Shown here: positions 52,501 through 62,451 of the stretch, piece by piece
Numbering within the stretch: the stretch's first letter is position 1
Layout of the letters: each line of letters begins with the position of its first letter
Assembly (NCBI GenBank): GCA_023159155.1
Contig: JAJNNX010000009.1
Span: 496,001 to 560,000 of the forward strand
Direction: 5' to 3'
Source: Ustulina deusta
Taxonomy: Eukaryota > Ascomycota > Sordariomycetes > Xylariales > Xylariaceae
Length of the DNA: 64,000 nt
Made by a program: the position numbers and the translations under genes
The notes under the pieces: generated by a model
What the model saw: the letters and a program-made list of their open reading frames with translations, nothing else
Told to the model about the DNA's origin: nothing
Database searches by the model: none

Positions 52501-53065
52501 CTCTCAATCGAGGTCATCGCAATAAGCTTGGGGTTACAACGAAGAGTGAAGACTGGACAAGTCCTCCTCGTTTCTGGGCTGCTGGGCTCGGTTTTACCTA
52601 GGCAAGAAAACGGATGTATGAAATGGGCTTTCCGCAGGTGCTATGTGATATATGCGACCTAGTCATACACGTCTCAAATTGCCCGAACCTGCTAGATGCA
52701 CTTCTGTGCGATTTCTCCCTCCCCAATTGATACTCGGAGGGCCGGTTTAACTAAACCCGACACTTCGGAAATTTATCTACCACGGCTCTCAGAGTCCTCG
52801 CGGGTACAAATCAAAAATACACGGACTCATGCCACTCAGCCTTTAGAAGGCTCTGTGCTGTGGTGGATGGATTAGAACATCCTAGGGGGAAACAGACGTG
52901 GGCTTCTAATTTTCGGGGATTACCAGATCTGGTTCAACCCAACACACACACTCCGGGGCCCAGAAACATATGACTAGGTAGTAGTGAGCGGCCGGAAGCA
53001 AGAGGCTGTGGTATTTTCGATGGGGGAGCTAGTGGAGGGGAGGTTGGAAGTTGGCTGAGGAGCAG
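49568..53065. other. gene-poor stretch of normal composition
   Basis: No gene I can call with confidence. Open frames of up to 183 codons exist (for example 50641-51015 and 51638-52189, plus strand; 51901-52281, minus) but overlap each other on opposite strands and contain no recognisable motif. A possible gene remnant on the minus strand at 51475-51650 is listed separately. 49680-49700 has CTACCTAGGTAGG repeats. Confidence 0.5.
51475..51650 (-). pseudogene. possible 3' gene remnant, unknown family
   Basis: The minus strand reads TGYGLCGIDTGLPGFG in one frame and then, after a 2 nt shift, CDIRNLGVGPKPAPKAVHF followed by AWHE and a stop at 51475. The two segments abut and look like one protein end interrupted by a frameshift, and an AG acceptor is available just upstream. 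No family recognised; it could be chance. Confidence 0.22.
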
Positions 53066-54769
53066 CTACTCATCTAGAGACACGTATCTTGTGACATGGT
53101 GGCCGTTTTTTGGCGGATTCCCAACGTATGTATAATTGTCCGCATCGAAATTGAGGAACGTCGGCAGCGGGCGATGGCGAACCAGGTCCTCAATCGCAGA
53201 CCCATATTTTATCAACTTGTTTTCTTTCCATGCCTTCTGAATGATGCCCATCCCGAACGGTACTCCGTCGTCATTGACTCCGACTGGGATCGTAATCATA
53301 GGATACCCTGCCTTTGCAGCCACAGAGGTTGCAACACCGCCCTCTGCCTGTATCGGCACGAGGAGCCCGTCCAATTCGCTTTCCCCATGTACCATCGCCG
53401 CATCGATGCCTTCTTCCCTGGACTTCCTCCGGATGTACTCCAGCGCTTTAGAATATACTGCCTCGCTGTCATCCTTCGACTCAATGGATCTATCAAAATT
53501 GTCCTGTCCTGTCGGCCAAGCTGGGTGAGTCCCAGGAACGCCTCCCTCTGTGTCGGTGTGCTTGATATTGTAGGCAACCACATCTTCCAGCGAAAGGATC
53601 CTCCCCTTATTGTTCCCTAGTGTGCTTAGGTAACTCGCAAGGCTCCGGTAGAACTCTACCTTGACTACTTCAAATTCAGACAGCTGAGAGCCGGACTCGC
53701 CGGCCGCGTAACTCCAGTCCCAGCCATCGGGGGATATAATCTCCTCTGCACTCGGGAACTCCACGTCGACAACTTGTGCCCCGGCTCTTTCTATCTGCTC
53801 GATGAGTTTCTTGAGAGCTAGATACTCGGATTTGTACTGTACGCTGTTGCTTGCTGCCTCCCAAACCCTTTTCGACGGCAGCCCAAACTTGGCGCCCTTC
53901 AGGGCATCCTTTTTGGCAAGCCACGACGTATAATAGTCTTTGGCTGTGTCATGTTGAGCCACGGAGGACTCGTAGGTATCTACCTGGCTATCAGGAATCG
54001 GGCCCTTTTCTGCAATAATATCTAAGATGATCGTCGCATCTTCTACCGACCGTCCAAAAGTCCCCACTGTATCCAAACTCGGAGCCTCAGGGATAACCCC
54101 CAGCGTTGGCGTAAGTCCTACAGTGGGCTTGATGCCTACCACGGCATTCCGGTCTGCTGGAAACATGACGCTGCCATCCGTCTCGGTGCCGATCCCGAAA
54201 GCGCACATGTTGGCGGTGAGCGCGCTTGCGGGTCCAGAGCTCGAACCGCCCGGGTGTTCCGCGAGATTGTAGGGATTCCGGTTCTGCCCTCCCCGCGACG
54301 AATATGCTTCGGAGTAATAGCTGGCCCGCATAGACGCCCACTCTGACAAGTTCGCTTTCCCCAGGAGCACGCCGCCGGCTGCCCGAAGGCGTGCGACGAC
54401 TGCGGCATCGCTGGGTACCGTCGTGCCGAGAAGCGCGGCACAACCCGCGGTTGTCTGCATGCTGTCCTTTGTTGCGATGTTGTCTTTGACGAAGAATGGG
54501 ATTCCATGGATTTTACTTCTCACTGTGCCGCTGCTACGCTCGCGCTCGGCGTCCAGCTCATCGGCGATTCCCAAGGCGTCGGGATTTGTCTCGATCACAG
54601 CTCTGACACGCGGGTTGACCAACTCAACTCGCTTGAGATAGCACTGCACCAAGTCTCGAGATGTAAAAGACTTTCCCTCCAAGTGATTCTGTAGCTGTGT
54701 GATTGAGAGTTCTTCGATGCTCACCCCACGGCACCGCGGCATCTGGAGGCAAGCCCGAGAAGGATCCAT
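53066..54769 (-). CDS. amidase signature family hydrolase
   Basis: A 567-residue intronless protein of the amidase signature family, which hydrolyses carboxamide C-N bonds with a Ser-cisSer-Lys triad. Lys95 lies in PFFVKDNIATKD, the cis-Ser in GGSSSGPASA (Ser176), and the nucleophile Ser200 in GTETDGSVMFPA; the spacings match the family (24 residues between the two serines). The C-terminal third keeps the typical YPMITIPVG and PFGMG motifs. Length is normal for fungal members. No signal peptide or membrane segment is seen, so a cytosolic enzyme is expected. The substrate cannot be told from sequence. It appears intact, and its neighbours do not suggest a pathway. The start at 54769 is the only upstream ATG in frame before the motifs. 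Confidence 0.9.
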   Translation of the reverse strand: MDPSRACLQMPRCRGVSIEELSITQLQNHLEGKSFTSRDLVQCYLKRVELVNPRVRAVIETNPDALGIADELDAERERSSGTVRSKIHGIPFFVKDNIATKDSMQTTAGCAALLGTTVPSDAAVVARLRAAGGVLLGKANLSEWASMRASYYSEAYSSRGGQNRNPYNLAEHPGGSSSGPASALTANMCAFGIGTETDGSVMFPADRNAVVGIKPTVGLTPTLGVIPEAPSLDTVGTFGRSVEDATIILDIIAEKGPIPDSQVDTYESSVAQHDTAKDYYTSWLAKKDALKGAKFGLPSKRVWEAASNSVQYKSEYLALKKLIEQIERAGAQVVDVEFPSAEEIISPDGWDWSYAAGESGSQLSEFEVVKVEFYRSLASYLSTLGNNKGRILSLEDVVAYNIKHTDTEGGVPGTHPAWPTGQDNFDRSIESKDDSEAVYSKALEYIRRKSREEGIDAAMVHGESELDGLLVPIQAEGGVATSVAAKAGYPMITIPVGVNDDGVPFGMGIIQKAWKENKLIKYGSAIEDLVRHRPLPTFLNFDADNYTYVGNPPKNGHHVTRYVSLDE

Positions 54770-55574
54770 GACTTTCGTAAGGAACGGCAGGGGTGAAATT
54801 TGGTTGAGACGAGGTTCAGGTAAGGAAGACGGAGGATTATGGAGAGGTTGTGTAGAAGAGCGCTTTCAGGTCTAACTCCTTCGTGGAGCAACAGGAGAGC
54901 TGTAGTGGAAGGGCTGCACGGTTTTAAGAGAGGGGCAACACATATTCATTACGGCCGATTTAATCATATGATATATGATGAGGACTTGTTCCACAACATC
55001 GATATATAGTGGGGAGGCGCAACGTTTCGAGCGACACGATGTTTTACACCAAAACTCACCTATTTTACAATTAAATAATCATCTCTGGAGTTTTATATTA
55101 GAATAATCCAGAAAAAAATTATTATGCCCAAGGTAATGGACTCCCTAAGTTGTATTAGCGGCGATCGTGGCAATACGAACTCGTACATCCCATATATCAA
55201 CCATGGTGGCTCAACTGCAATCCAATGTTGCTCATAATGGGTGAAAAATGGCACGCATGGAATATGCGACCTCCTCATCAGTGTGGTTTCTCGGTTCTGC
55301 GATGCGCGTATCACCCAAGTTCTGGAGCTGAGGACCCTGATCGTGCTAAAGAAACGCAGCAAGAGACCGTTCGTCCCGTCCAGGAACGACTGGAGTGAAA
55401 AATACGGGCTCCTAATTAGGAAACCCCACGTTTTTATTTGGGCGTTAGCGCTACTACCCTTTTATATTAGGTAATCATATTATATAAGCAGGCCGTAGCG
55501 CCCTTTCTTATGGTTAGGTCTGTATGGCTGCTGGTCCGAGAATTACAGCTGCCAGGGGTGCTAAATACACTAAT
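54770..55574. other. intergenic; amidase promoter side
   Basis: Includes the amidase upstream region (54770-55030). Open frames around 55093-55474 overlap on both strands and show no domain. Confidence 0.5.
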
Positions 55575-55820
55575 CTAGAATGGGGGTATAGGCTTTTCTA
55601 TTTGGGCCATAGGAATTTCCAGCGAACATTTCGGACCAGAGAAATCTTGGCTAAAAACGAAGGCATTTCCTTCCTTGATGGGCAATTGTAAATTGAAATC
55701 CATCCCAGCAGCGTGATTTATTCTGGAACAGAACGCAAAATAGCCGATAGCGGCTCGGGCACCTCTACTATCAATACCACCATCTGAGGTTGCTGTTGAC
55801 CAAGCTATGCAGGCTATAAC
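55575..55820 (-). CDS. unrecognised open frame, likely 3' exon
   Basis: An 81-codon minus-strand frame without an initiating ATG near its start, ending at a TAG at 55575. It contains GIDSRGARAAIGYFAFCSRI and a Pro-rich end (EKPIPPF). A strong GTGAGT donor at the end of the ankyrin frame (55819-55824) lies right at its 5' edge, so it may be a 3' exon of that gene, reached through one of several AG sites at about 55760-55795. The DG...ARAAIG..F spacing faintly recalls the first strand of fungal RNase H-like domains, but I would not call it on that. Composition and lack of stops suggest it is, or was, coding. Confidence 0.35.
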   Translation of the reverse strand, partial: VIACIAWSTATSDGGIDSRGARAAIGYFAFCSRINHAAGMDFNLQLPIKEGNAFVFSQDFSGPKCSLEIPMAQIEKPIPPF

Positions 55821-55824
55821 TCAC

Positions 55825-56557
55825 GAAGCAACTCAATTACTGTTGTACGATTTCTATGGATAGCTCTCTCCAATGGAGTTTGCTGGTTGGTGCCCCCCCG
55901 AATTGACCTGTCGGCGTTATAAGACAGTAGAATTCAACCACCTCAGCATACCCTCCCCCCGCAGCACCGAACAGAGCTGTCCTATCACGTCTGTCTTTAG
56001 CATTCACGTCTGCGTTCCCTTTCAAAAACCCTTTCGTAGACTCGAGCTTTCCAGCCCAGGCTGCCCAGTGCAAGGGGGTGCAGGAATCTCTGTCCCTCGC
56101 GTCAATCTCTGCCCCGTGCCCCAATAAAAAGCGGACCATAGGTGCGTCTCCCATATGGGCGAAAATATGCAATGCCGTGTATTGGTTGTCATTTCGAAGA
56201 GAAGGGTTCATACCATATTCTACGAGCTTGCGAACTACGTTCGTGTAGCCTAGTTGGGCGGCCGCGGTTATGGCTTTCGATGCGTGTGGGGAAGGTATTA
56301 TTATACTAAACTGGCCACAGATCTGACTTATGAGTATGTTGAACATGAACTCAAATTCTCCGTTAGCGGTGATCTCAATGAATCAAGGCACTCACCGATA
56401 ATTTGGGTTAGCAGCGGTGATATGGGACTCCGATCCACAGGCAAAAGGGATCTGAGGATTTTATATCTTTCCTTGAAAGATTTTCCTTGATCTTGGGTAG
56501 GCTTGCGCCCCGTCAAAATACAGTATATAACCGCATCGACGTCCCAGATGTCTCGAC
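55825..56557 (-). pseudogene. ankyrin-repeat protein gene with one frameshift
   Basis: Minus strand. The main frame reads three typical ankyrin units (YTALHIFAHMGDAPMVRFLL, CTPLHWAAWAGKLES, RTALFGAAGGGYAEVVE). Right after EVVE the repeat continues in another frame as ILLSYNADRSIRGG and TPLERAIHRNRTTVIELLR, up to a GTGAGT donor. One missing nucleotide at GAATTC (about 55931-55936) explains the break. An upstream exon at 56396-56557 is credible: it is preceded by CTAACCTTATCTAG, reads GRDIWDVDAVIYCILTGRKP, and ends at GTGAGT; its junction to the ankyrin exon is unresolved because the obvious acceptors are out of phase. Ankyrin repeats mediate protein binding; no specific partner can be inferred. 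The start exon is not found. Confidence 0.6.
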
Positions 56558-56927
56558 CTAGATAAGGTTAGCAACGTCAAAGCTTAAAGATTTAAAGAGT
56601 TAAGTGAGCTCATAAGCCTTTAAGCCTAGCCTAAAGTAAACTTTTTAGCTGTCAAAAAGAAAGTTGTGATTAGCATACACGTGAGCTACAGGCAATTGAA
56701 TTCCCTAGGAAGCTTCACAATGAATAACTTGATCATCTCAATAATGACGATACCGATTGTTCTACTTTGCAAGAACACTGTCTAGTGAATTGAACCACGA
56801 GTCGTATTATGACCCGAAAGGACCAAACAATAAACGGCCCGGTTCGGAGGCGGACATTAATATAGAGGAGACTCAGCATAGGGAGAAGATAACGCTACAT
56901 AATATATTCGGCCTTCTTGAATCCCTC
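56558..56927. other. short intergenic stretch
   Basis: Between the ankyrin gene (its missing 5' end would lie here) and the end of the DUF6601-like gene. 56580-56660 is locally AT-rich. No gene seen. Confidence 0.45.
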
Positions 56928-58016
56928 CTACATTGTGGTTTTAATTCCAGCGGGCCATCTAACCCTCAGCGTCGTTTTCAGGGTGTACTTCTTCCATTTC
57001 ATTCTCACAGCAACTTGCCCATGGATTATCAAAATCGCACATACACCAATCAGCGTTCCGACGATAGGAAATATGGCAAAGATAATAGTGGCCACAGAAA
57101 ACCCCCAGCTAACTCGCACAAACACTTCCCAAGTCCTGCTTCCGAGCGCCGCAAGTACGACTTGCATCGATGATAGAACCAGTGACAAAGTTGCGAAAAT
57201 GAAGATCAAAGGGGCGGCATAATGTTGAAGATACTGAGATGTTTGCCAGAGCTGCCGATGGTAGTTCCAGGGAAGATCCGGTTTGCCACAGACTGGGTAA
57301 ATAATACTAGTCATACGGAGGATGCGGACTGCCAAATTTAAGCGGGTAAGTCGAAATTGGCCATAATGATAGCGGTGTGCAACTTCGTTATCATGGAGTC
57401 AACGAAAAGGCTGAATAAAGTTCTGGAAGCGCTGAAAAGATACATATTTAGGCAACAGGTTGAATCTTTGAGCGATGATGAAGTCGGACTCGTGCTGTAT
57501 AAGAAAGCTGTAACTGCGGAGAAAGCCAAGGGCGGTTCGGTATTTGTCATACCGTAGTCGAGTGTGCACAGGCTGCAAAGGAGCCTTAGGAAGGTGGTCC
57601 CGCCAAATCGCGTAGTTAAGGAGATAATCCGGCAGTGGTTTTATATAAACTGTTTCGTAGAACCAAACAAGGTGTAGCTTGGGGTCTTCAGCGGTGATGA
57701 TTGTCCGCCCCTTTACCAATTGCTGGTGAAGCGGATCAATGTGCCTTCCTTCTTTGGCAGCAACTAGAGATAAGTAGGGATAAATATCGTTAACGATTCG
57801 TGTCTCAAGATCTCGGGCAAGGCAGTTAGTCCACCCTTCCGTACTATTTTGGATGCAATGGCGACTTGCTAGGTTGAGGCTGGAGTCTCGATTTAGCTGG
57901 TCACCCTGATCAAACGGCGGGCGGTCATATCCAGGCGTGCTCATCATTCCGCCAGTTAGCTTGCTAAGTAGAACGGTTATTAGCCACTCCCAGGAAATAT
58001 TCTTAATCGAGTTCAT
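56928..58016 (-). pseudogene. DUF6601-like membrane protein gene with one premature stop
   Basis: One continuous minus-strand frame of about 362 codons from ATG at 58016 to a stop at 56928, interrupted once by TGA at 57399-57401. On both sides the frame and similarity continue: before it AEDPKLHLVWFYETVYIKPL, GFLRSYSFLIQHESDF and IAQRFNLLP; after it VAHRYHYGQFRLTRLNLAVR. These segments match my memory of a fungus-specific family of unknown function (DUF6601). The C-terminal part has two hydrophobic helices (PLIFIFATLSLVLSSMQVVL and a second in VATIIFAIFPIVGTLIGVCA), so it would be a membrane protein. The stop is followed by CTC. A CGA-to-TGA change would create it. A splice or readthrough explanation is not evident; a sequencing error is possible. 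Confidence 0.65.
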
Positions 58017-59465
58017 TCGACTGTCTCCACGACCAAAATACCTAGATATGTACGGCTAGTAACAATGGCAGGAATCATGACTCACCCATATTTTCGATGT
58101 GAGCTAAGCGGCCGAATCATTGATATTGCGAAATATGAAGTACTCTAGAAGATAAGCGCTTTACAGATAGCAAAAGATTGCTGACCAGATGCCGGCGGCT
58201 AAGCGACGCTGCTACGTTAGTAGAGATAGAGTACCACGAAGGGTATAATATGGCGGATGTATGTTTGACGCAGGGTACGATAAAAACCTAAACGAATGCT
58301 GGCGCTGAACTAATCGCCTCATCTCTTACCAGTCGGAACTGCATAGACGATACGCCGAGGATTAAATTCAGAGCTTCCGCCGCGAGCAGCGAGGTGTTCG
58401 GTTAACAGTTTAGCCCCTCATCTTACGCCTCCTGTGTGCTCACCGAAAATGCACATTTCCTCGAAGAAACCATTGCTTCCATACTTGCTGCAGGACTAGG
58501 GTGGCTAATTGGTCTTTTTTTTTGGTTTGATGTTGAGATTTTGAGAAAGATAAGTTTGGTATTACAGGTGATTGATCGGTGCGGTGATTTGGTCCACTCG
58601 TGAGTGGATTACGTTATCGCAAAGGGAATTACAGAATCCCGGGCAAGACTGTGTGGCCAGAAGCACAAGACGAGGAGGGTGCAGAGATGACGATTTAACT
58701 CGGGTTAGGGCGACCTTCGGATGTGTACGGTTGGAGATACTGCTGCAGCTTGACGTAGGTATCTCCGATGTACTGAGTGGCGTTCGTAGCTACCTAACCA
58801 ACAGCAGCAGATCACGCTGCGCTTGGTTCCAGTCAACTGTACTTCGGTATTAGTTTGTATGGCCCATGCAAATCTAGAGATTATGCTGTAGCTTGATAGC
58901 CGAATAGAAAACGGAAAAAGCCGCATGATCCCCCTTTAGGATCCCGGCCTGCCGGCAATGAGCAGGCTGTGAGTGCAATGGTCACAATAAGCAGGGCATT
59001 GATAAATGTTGGATTTAGCACATAGCTAGTAGCAGTGAAGTGAGGTAATCACTAGTGCATGAAGGGATTAGTTATTATATAAGTAATATAGCTTAGCAAT
59101 ATAGCTTAGTAAGTATAGCTAGAGCTACACATATAAGCGAGCTTATATATAAATATCCGGGAAACAACATACATATAATTATACACACCCTTTGGTACAC
59201 GACACCATCATGTTTTGATTTTATACACCTTAATTCTAAAGTAGCTTACCTACCTAGGTAGCTTCTAGTATATATGTTATGTCAAGCAGGAATTATAAAA
59301 GACAAACTCGATATTTCCAGAACAAAGAACCTAGCTACCACCCCCTATTCTACATTTCCATCAGATTCCCTTCCTTCCTCCCTTGCCATAACAAAAACAT
59401 CAATTGTGAGAGAGCAATTTGATTGATCGGAGTCTGGACAGCGACTTCCTCCGTTGCATATAAGC
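58017..59465. other. intergenic, no gene recognised
   Basis: Upstream of the DUF6601-like gene and downstream of the gene ending at 59466. It holds a T-run at 58516-58526 and a locally AT-rich part at 59060-59170 with repeated ATATAGCTTAG. The open frames show no domain. Confidence 0.5.
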
Positions 59466-60595
59466 TCATGGGCTTTCTCGGGCATTAAGATATCTAAGGC
59501 GCTCCAGTGCGTCTCCCTTAAAGACGACTTGCTGGACATACTCATCTCCACGCATACGGGGCTTGAACTTTTCCTTAGGGGTGGGAGGATGGGGTCGGAC
59601 GATTGACTCAGTACTAGTGTGCGCAACGGGGCCCTCAATGATATCCATCTTCTGAACCCTCCTCATTCGCCCTTCGGCCCTCTCGTTCCTCCGGCACTTT
59701 TCCACTAGCTAGGAGATAACCCTCGTTAGATAATGAAATGATAAGTATGTTACGGATATACTAACATGATACCACTCCTCGTCTGGTACATCATCAAATT
59801 TGTGCCCGTCGCGCAGCATCTCGCGGGGAATGTCGTGTCTTAGGATCTTCCCACCTGATCCCGCGAGTGACCTGGCGTACTCCTTATCATAGGTAAAATA
59901 TGCCGCTCGTTGGTTAGATGTATGGAAGTCACCGAGTCTTTTGGTTGCGATGAACTGGTTATCATTTTCTTCGAGATACTCATCGACTTTCGCTTTAGTG
60001 GTTCCACGGTAAACGGGTCGAGTAATTCCCGCGGGAGCACTTAAGATGACAAGAGTTAGCCTAACCATGCTTTCACCTATTTGGGAGAGACTAACTAGTG
60101 TTTTCCCTGGCTGGAGATTGATGGCTGGTATTTGGCATCGCTGTGGGATGAGAATGACAGATACTTTTTGTCGTTATGAGATGATGATGATGGATGCGAT
60201 GAAGATGAGTATGATGGATGAGACAAAGACGAGGATGGTGGGTACTTTTTGTCGTTATACGATGACGGTGACGCATAAGATGATGATGATGATCGATACG
60301 ATGAAGATGGGTGCGATGGATATGACGAAGATGAGGATGACGGGTGCGTTTTATCGTTGTACGATGAGGATGATAGATACTTTTTGTCGTTATGGGATGA
60401 GGATGATCGATAAGATGAGGATGGGTGCGATGGGTGTAACGAAGATGAGGATGATCGATACGATGGGGATGAGTACGACAGATGTGACGAAGATGAGGAT
60501 GATAGATGTTTTCCCTTGTTGTAGGTTGAGGATGACCGATACTCTTCGTCACTGTCTTCGTCACTGTAGGATGATTGATGTTTTCTGTACGACAT
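59466..60595 (-). CDS. Ser/Tyr-rich repeat protein with ADP-ribosyltransferase-like domain
   Basis: Three-exon model of 338 residues: 60096-60595, 59766-60039, 59466-59708. Both introns (60040-60095, 56 bp; 59709-59765, 57 bp) start GTTAGT, contain CTAAC and keep the frame. The ATG at 60595 has A at -3; an ATG at 60646 is also open. Residues 1-166 are low complexity, built from SSSSYRSSSS and YNDKKY/HNDKKY units with an acidic patch (DEDSDEE). Residues about 174-258 look like an ADP-ribosyltransferase fold: VYRG with Arg178, DFHTS (205-208), AAYFTYDKEYA, and a DEEWYH segment that could hold the acidic catalytic position. The last 80 residues are basic with no family seen. No signal peptide appears in this model; an ATG at 60068 would give one, but it lies inside the first intron. 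Enzyme activity and target are unproven. Confidence 0.6.
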
Positions 60596-61743
60596 TATGG
60601 ACGTTGGATGAGAAGTTCCAAATGATTGATACTTTATAAAAACCAAAAAGCGTAGTTGAGATACGGCAAAAAATATGTATGTGATATCAATAAAATCGAA
60701 GGAATATTGGACTCTGAGGTTCTACTCAATATCATATCATAGAAATGAACGCAGATATACGATGACGATACAGCTCTTTATACGCTTTTCACCAGGCGTT
60801 CAGACCTTGCCAGAATAATCGTGTAGTAGGACATGTGAGCAAGATACGAAGATCACTGCGAACCAAGGACGACGCTTGGTCGTATGTCTAGGCGAGGCGA
60901 AGCAGCTCTAGTCTAAGTGTCAAATCTAGAGCAGCCATCATGGCCTAACATGTCATCTTTCGAACATGTTGATCGATCAGTAGGGAAAGAATACTCATGC
61001 TTGGTGGTAGAATAATCGTTTCAGCGTGGGCCGTTCATACAGTAAAAACACTTAAGAAGCGCCAGCAACATGTTCGTTGGTCGTTAGCTCCCTCTTCTAG
61101 GTAGGACTATCCACACTAATGCTTCCAATACTGTAAAGTTGAACTAACATAGCGCCTATTCCCATAATATAGAGCGACGACAATATGGGAGTATAGTCCA
61201 GCGCTTAGCCTCGGCCCTCCAAGAGACCTAGACATCGAACCCGACAACTCGCCTACATCACATGTTTGTTGGCCTTTTGCTGTGACCGGAGGGCTGTGCT
61301 GGCGATACTTACTTACCTTAGGTACAGAGTAGGCAGTATGCAGACTGCAGGGTTGACTATAGGTAGTATATCAAAGATTGGTAAATTTATATGCTGTTGG
61401 GCCTAGGAATTATCTCGAAACAGCTAAGCGCGAGCGACTCACAGCAATAGGTAGGTCCGAATAAAGTCCGAGCTTTTTACACCTTCTTCAGCCTGCCTAA
61501 GTAGATGGTTGTTGGAACCTAAGCCACTAAGTAGCCTACACTAGCGTCAGCCACCCCCCACTGTGCCACTAGCAATACTGCATTTGCATTTATATAGCGC
61601 TTGCTAAGGTACCACCATCATTCATTTCCCAATAATCAACTGTCCACCTCTCACATCATCATCTTCTTCGATATACTTGTTAACAACTTCACCAACTCCC
61701 GAGTCATTCCTGATATTTCTGAATCACTTCATCTTTCGTTACC
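60596..61743. promoter_or_regulatory. divergent intergenic promoter region
   Basis: 1.15 kb between two divergently oriented genes. On the right side a TATA-like TTTATATAGC at about 61590, a pyrimidine/CA-rich leader, and the start context TTACCATGTC fit a promoter for the gene at 61744. No binding sites are named. No gene is seen within the region. Confidence 0.45.
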
Positions 61744-62451
61744 ATGTCTGAGAATCTATCTAGTCAGCCGTTGACTATGACGCCGGAGCTCGAGCGCATT
61801 CTTGCACGCGGTCGTCATATTCATCCAACCATGCCTGATGATTGGACCGGTGACATGAGTCGTTATGACGAAGCAATGGGCCCGATGCTGCCTTCCCTGG
61901 ATGACAAGCGAGGCATTCTACGGTGGATAGGGCTCAACGACAACACGATTAACTGGACGCTTGAAAAGTACCAAGAGAAATATGATCCAGATCCTGAGGT
62001 TCTGGTCGAAAAATACACTAAGATCTGTGGCCATGAAGCAATAGAGGGTCACAGATTTCCTGTAATACTCAGGCTCTTGGATATAGTTCAAAGGAGAGAA
62101 TACGTGTTATCATTAGACCTGGAGGAGAACTATGGTATGTTTGTCAAATCTTGTCAAAGGATTCCTTTTCTAATGAAAGCATTAGATGGGTTTGTCAGAG
62201 GCGGCCTCAGAGAGGGCCTTCGCCCCGAATTCGCTATTTTTTGTGGCCTTCACCCATCAGAAGAGGACTATAGCAATGAAACCTATAGGGAAGCCTACTA
62301 CATACAAGGTTACCAAGAGCAAGCATGTAGCTTGATGACAACGTGGGTTGCAGTCTTATCGAGTTTGTGGAGACAAAAGCTTCAGCTAGCGGGCGCTATA
62401 GGCGAGCATCGGGTAAGCCCCAGGACTTCGAGTAGAGAAGACAGATGCTAG
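61744..62451 (+). CDS. hypothetical protein, unrecognised
   Basis: A 235-residue uninterrupted frame with a good fungal start context and a TATA-like element about 150 bp upstream. No signal peptide, membrane segment or domain I recognise. It is moderately acidic and probably mostly helical (LDDKRGILRWIGLNDNTINW, EEDYSNETYREAYYIQGYQE). The C-terminus is uncertain: a GTAAGC donor at 62412 could start an intron, and downstream of the annotated stop another frame reads an acidic tail, VDEDDSDKTVEFDKLRAQ, ending in TAA at about 62527, beyond a run of seven G at 62463-62469. An intron or a G-run length error could join them. Function unknown; coding status likely from length, context and codon use. 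Confidence 0.6.
   Translation: MSENLSSQPLTMTPELERILARGRHIHPTMPDDWTGDMSRYDEAMGPMLPSLDDKRGILRWIGLNDNTINWTLEKYQEKYDPDPEVLVEKYTKICGHEAIEGHRFPVILRLLDIVQRREYVLSLDLEENYGMFVKSCQRIPFLMKALDGFVRGGLREGLRPEFAIFCGLHPSEEDYSNETYREAYYIQGYQEQACSLMTTWVAVLSSLWRQKLQLAGAIGEHRVSPRTSSREDRC

Noticed and set aside
59766..60068. ART-like domain as a separate small secreted protein starting at 60068
   Set aside because: The apparent signal peptide lies within a well-formed 56 bp intron (GTTAGT...CTAAC...AAG) that joins the Ser-rich exon in exact phase; kept only as an alternative.
60046..60639. 197-codon plus-strand Met/Arg/Asp-rich frame
   Set aside because: Antisense shadow of the Ser-codon repeat array of the ART-like gene.
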